A DNA stretch of 5,867 bases, from positions 1 through 5,867 of the forward strand of contig CAPQQE010000070.1 of NCBI GenBank assembly GCA_948687865.1. The letters are read 5' to 3'. The stretch's first letter is position 1; the number at the start of each line of letters is the position of its first letter. A program made the translations under genes and the position numbers. Source of the stretch: an uncultured Bacilli bacterium. Its GTDB lineage: Bacteria; Bacillota_I; Bacilli_A; RF39; UBA660. Positions 5,656 through 5,867 of the stretch are shown here, one piece after another. Below the pieces are notes generated by a model. The model ran no database searches. It was given only the letters and a program-made list of their open reading frames with translations, and was not told the origin of the DNA.

Positions 5656-5867
5656 TTTAGAAGATGCATGCTTAGAAGATGAAACTATTAAGGTACTAGA
5701 AAACGAAGGTATTATAGAAGAAGATAAAGAAAAGAAAAAGTGGATAAAAGATAGAAATAACGCTTTAAAAGAATTAGAAGAAAAGTATGATGATATAGAT
5801 TTAAAAATAGATGATAAATATAAAATAAATACTTTTAGTGAAAGTGACTCGATTGATGAATTACATG
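5642..5867 (+). CDS. Charged coiled-coil-like ORF, 5' part, or frame-shifted continuation of the preceding gene
   Basis: From ATG 5642 the frame stays open to the right edge (75 codons, no stop). The sequence is dominated by Glu, Asp and Lys, for example IIEEDKEKKKWIKDRNN and ALKELEEKYDDIDLKIDD, suggesting a helical or coiled-coil region; no known domain is recognised. It overlaps the end of the preceding ORF by 14 nt and has no convincing ribosome site (GGGAGA at 5622-5627 is 14 nt away). Removing one base near 5651 would join the preceding frame as FNEI-ADLEDACLEDE, so one frame-shifted gene is as likely as two overlapping ones. Confidence 0.45.
   Translation, partial: MKYADLEDACLEDETIKVLENEGIIEEDKEKKKWIKDRNNALKELEEKYDDIDLKIDDKYKINTFSESDSIDELH

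Noticed and set aside
1..5867. CRISPR array, tRNA or rRNA genes, or insertion-sequence ends
   Set aside because: No regularly spaced repeats, cloverleaf-like GC-richer segments, transposase fragments or matching terminal inverted repeats were seen on either strand.

Overview
The window comes from an AT-rich (GC roughly a quarter by eye) low-GC Gram-positive genome, with all genes on the + strand. Shine-Dalgarno sites are strong where present (AAGGAGG, GAGGTGAT, AAGGAGGAG). Every tryptophan in the recognisable genes is TGG and no gene has an in-frame TGA, so the standard bacterial code fits. Gene content and style suggest an uncultured gut-type Bacilli/Clostridia lineage; that placement is inference.

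Layout. Positions 1-228 are the C-terminal tip of a phage-tail-collar-like protein. Positions 229-413 form a leader with an extended -10 promoter and a 10-bp hairpin next to the predicted transcript start. From 414 to 3970 is a four-gene surface-protein cassette: a TasA/camelysin-like secreted protein, a large SipW-type (ER/archaeal-type, Ser-His) signal peptidase with an extra polytopic N-terminal membrane domain, a DUF5305-type membrane protein, and a second TasA-like secreted protein. The two secreted proteins share one signal-peptide motif and are the likely substrates of the peptidase between them. A strong intercistronic hairpin after the first gene could keep the subunit transcript more abundant than the enzyme transcript.

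Positions 4010-4707 hold the oddest object: an ORF whose first ~50 residues are the start of QueA (tRNA queuosine synthesis) and whose remainder is the C-terminal half of histidyl-tRNA synthetase (HisS). They join in frame at a stretch, ILDYLNE, that fits both families. The HisS part carries a second lesion, a short out-of-frame deletion, after which its true C-terminus continues in another frame and ends by overlapping the nth start codon by one base. This is either real gene decay and rearrangement or an assembly chimera; the second lesion argues mildly for decay.

Positions 4707-5324 encode a complete endonuclease III (nth). A small membrane-anchored protein of unknown function (5335-5655) follows, then the start of a charged, coiled-coil-like ORF (5642 to the window end) that may be its frame-shifted continuation.
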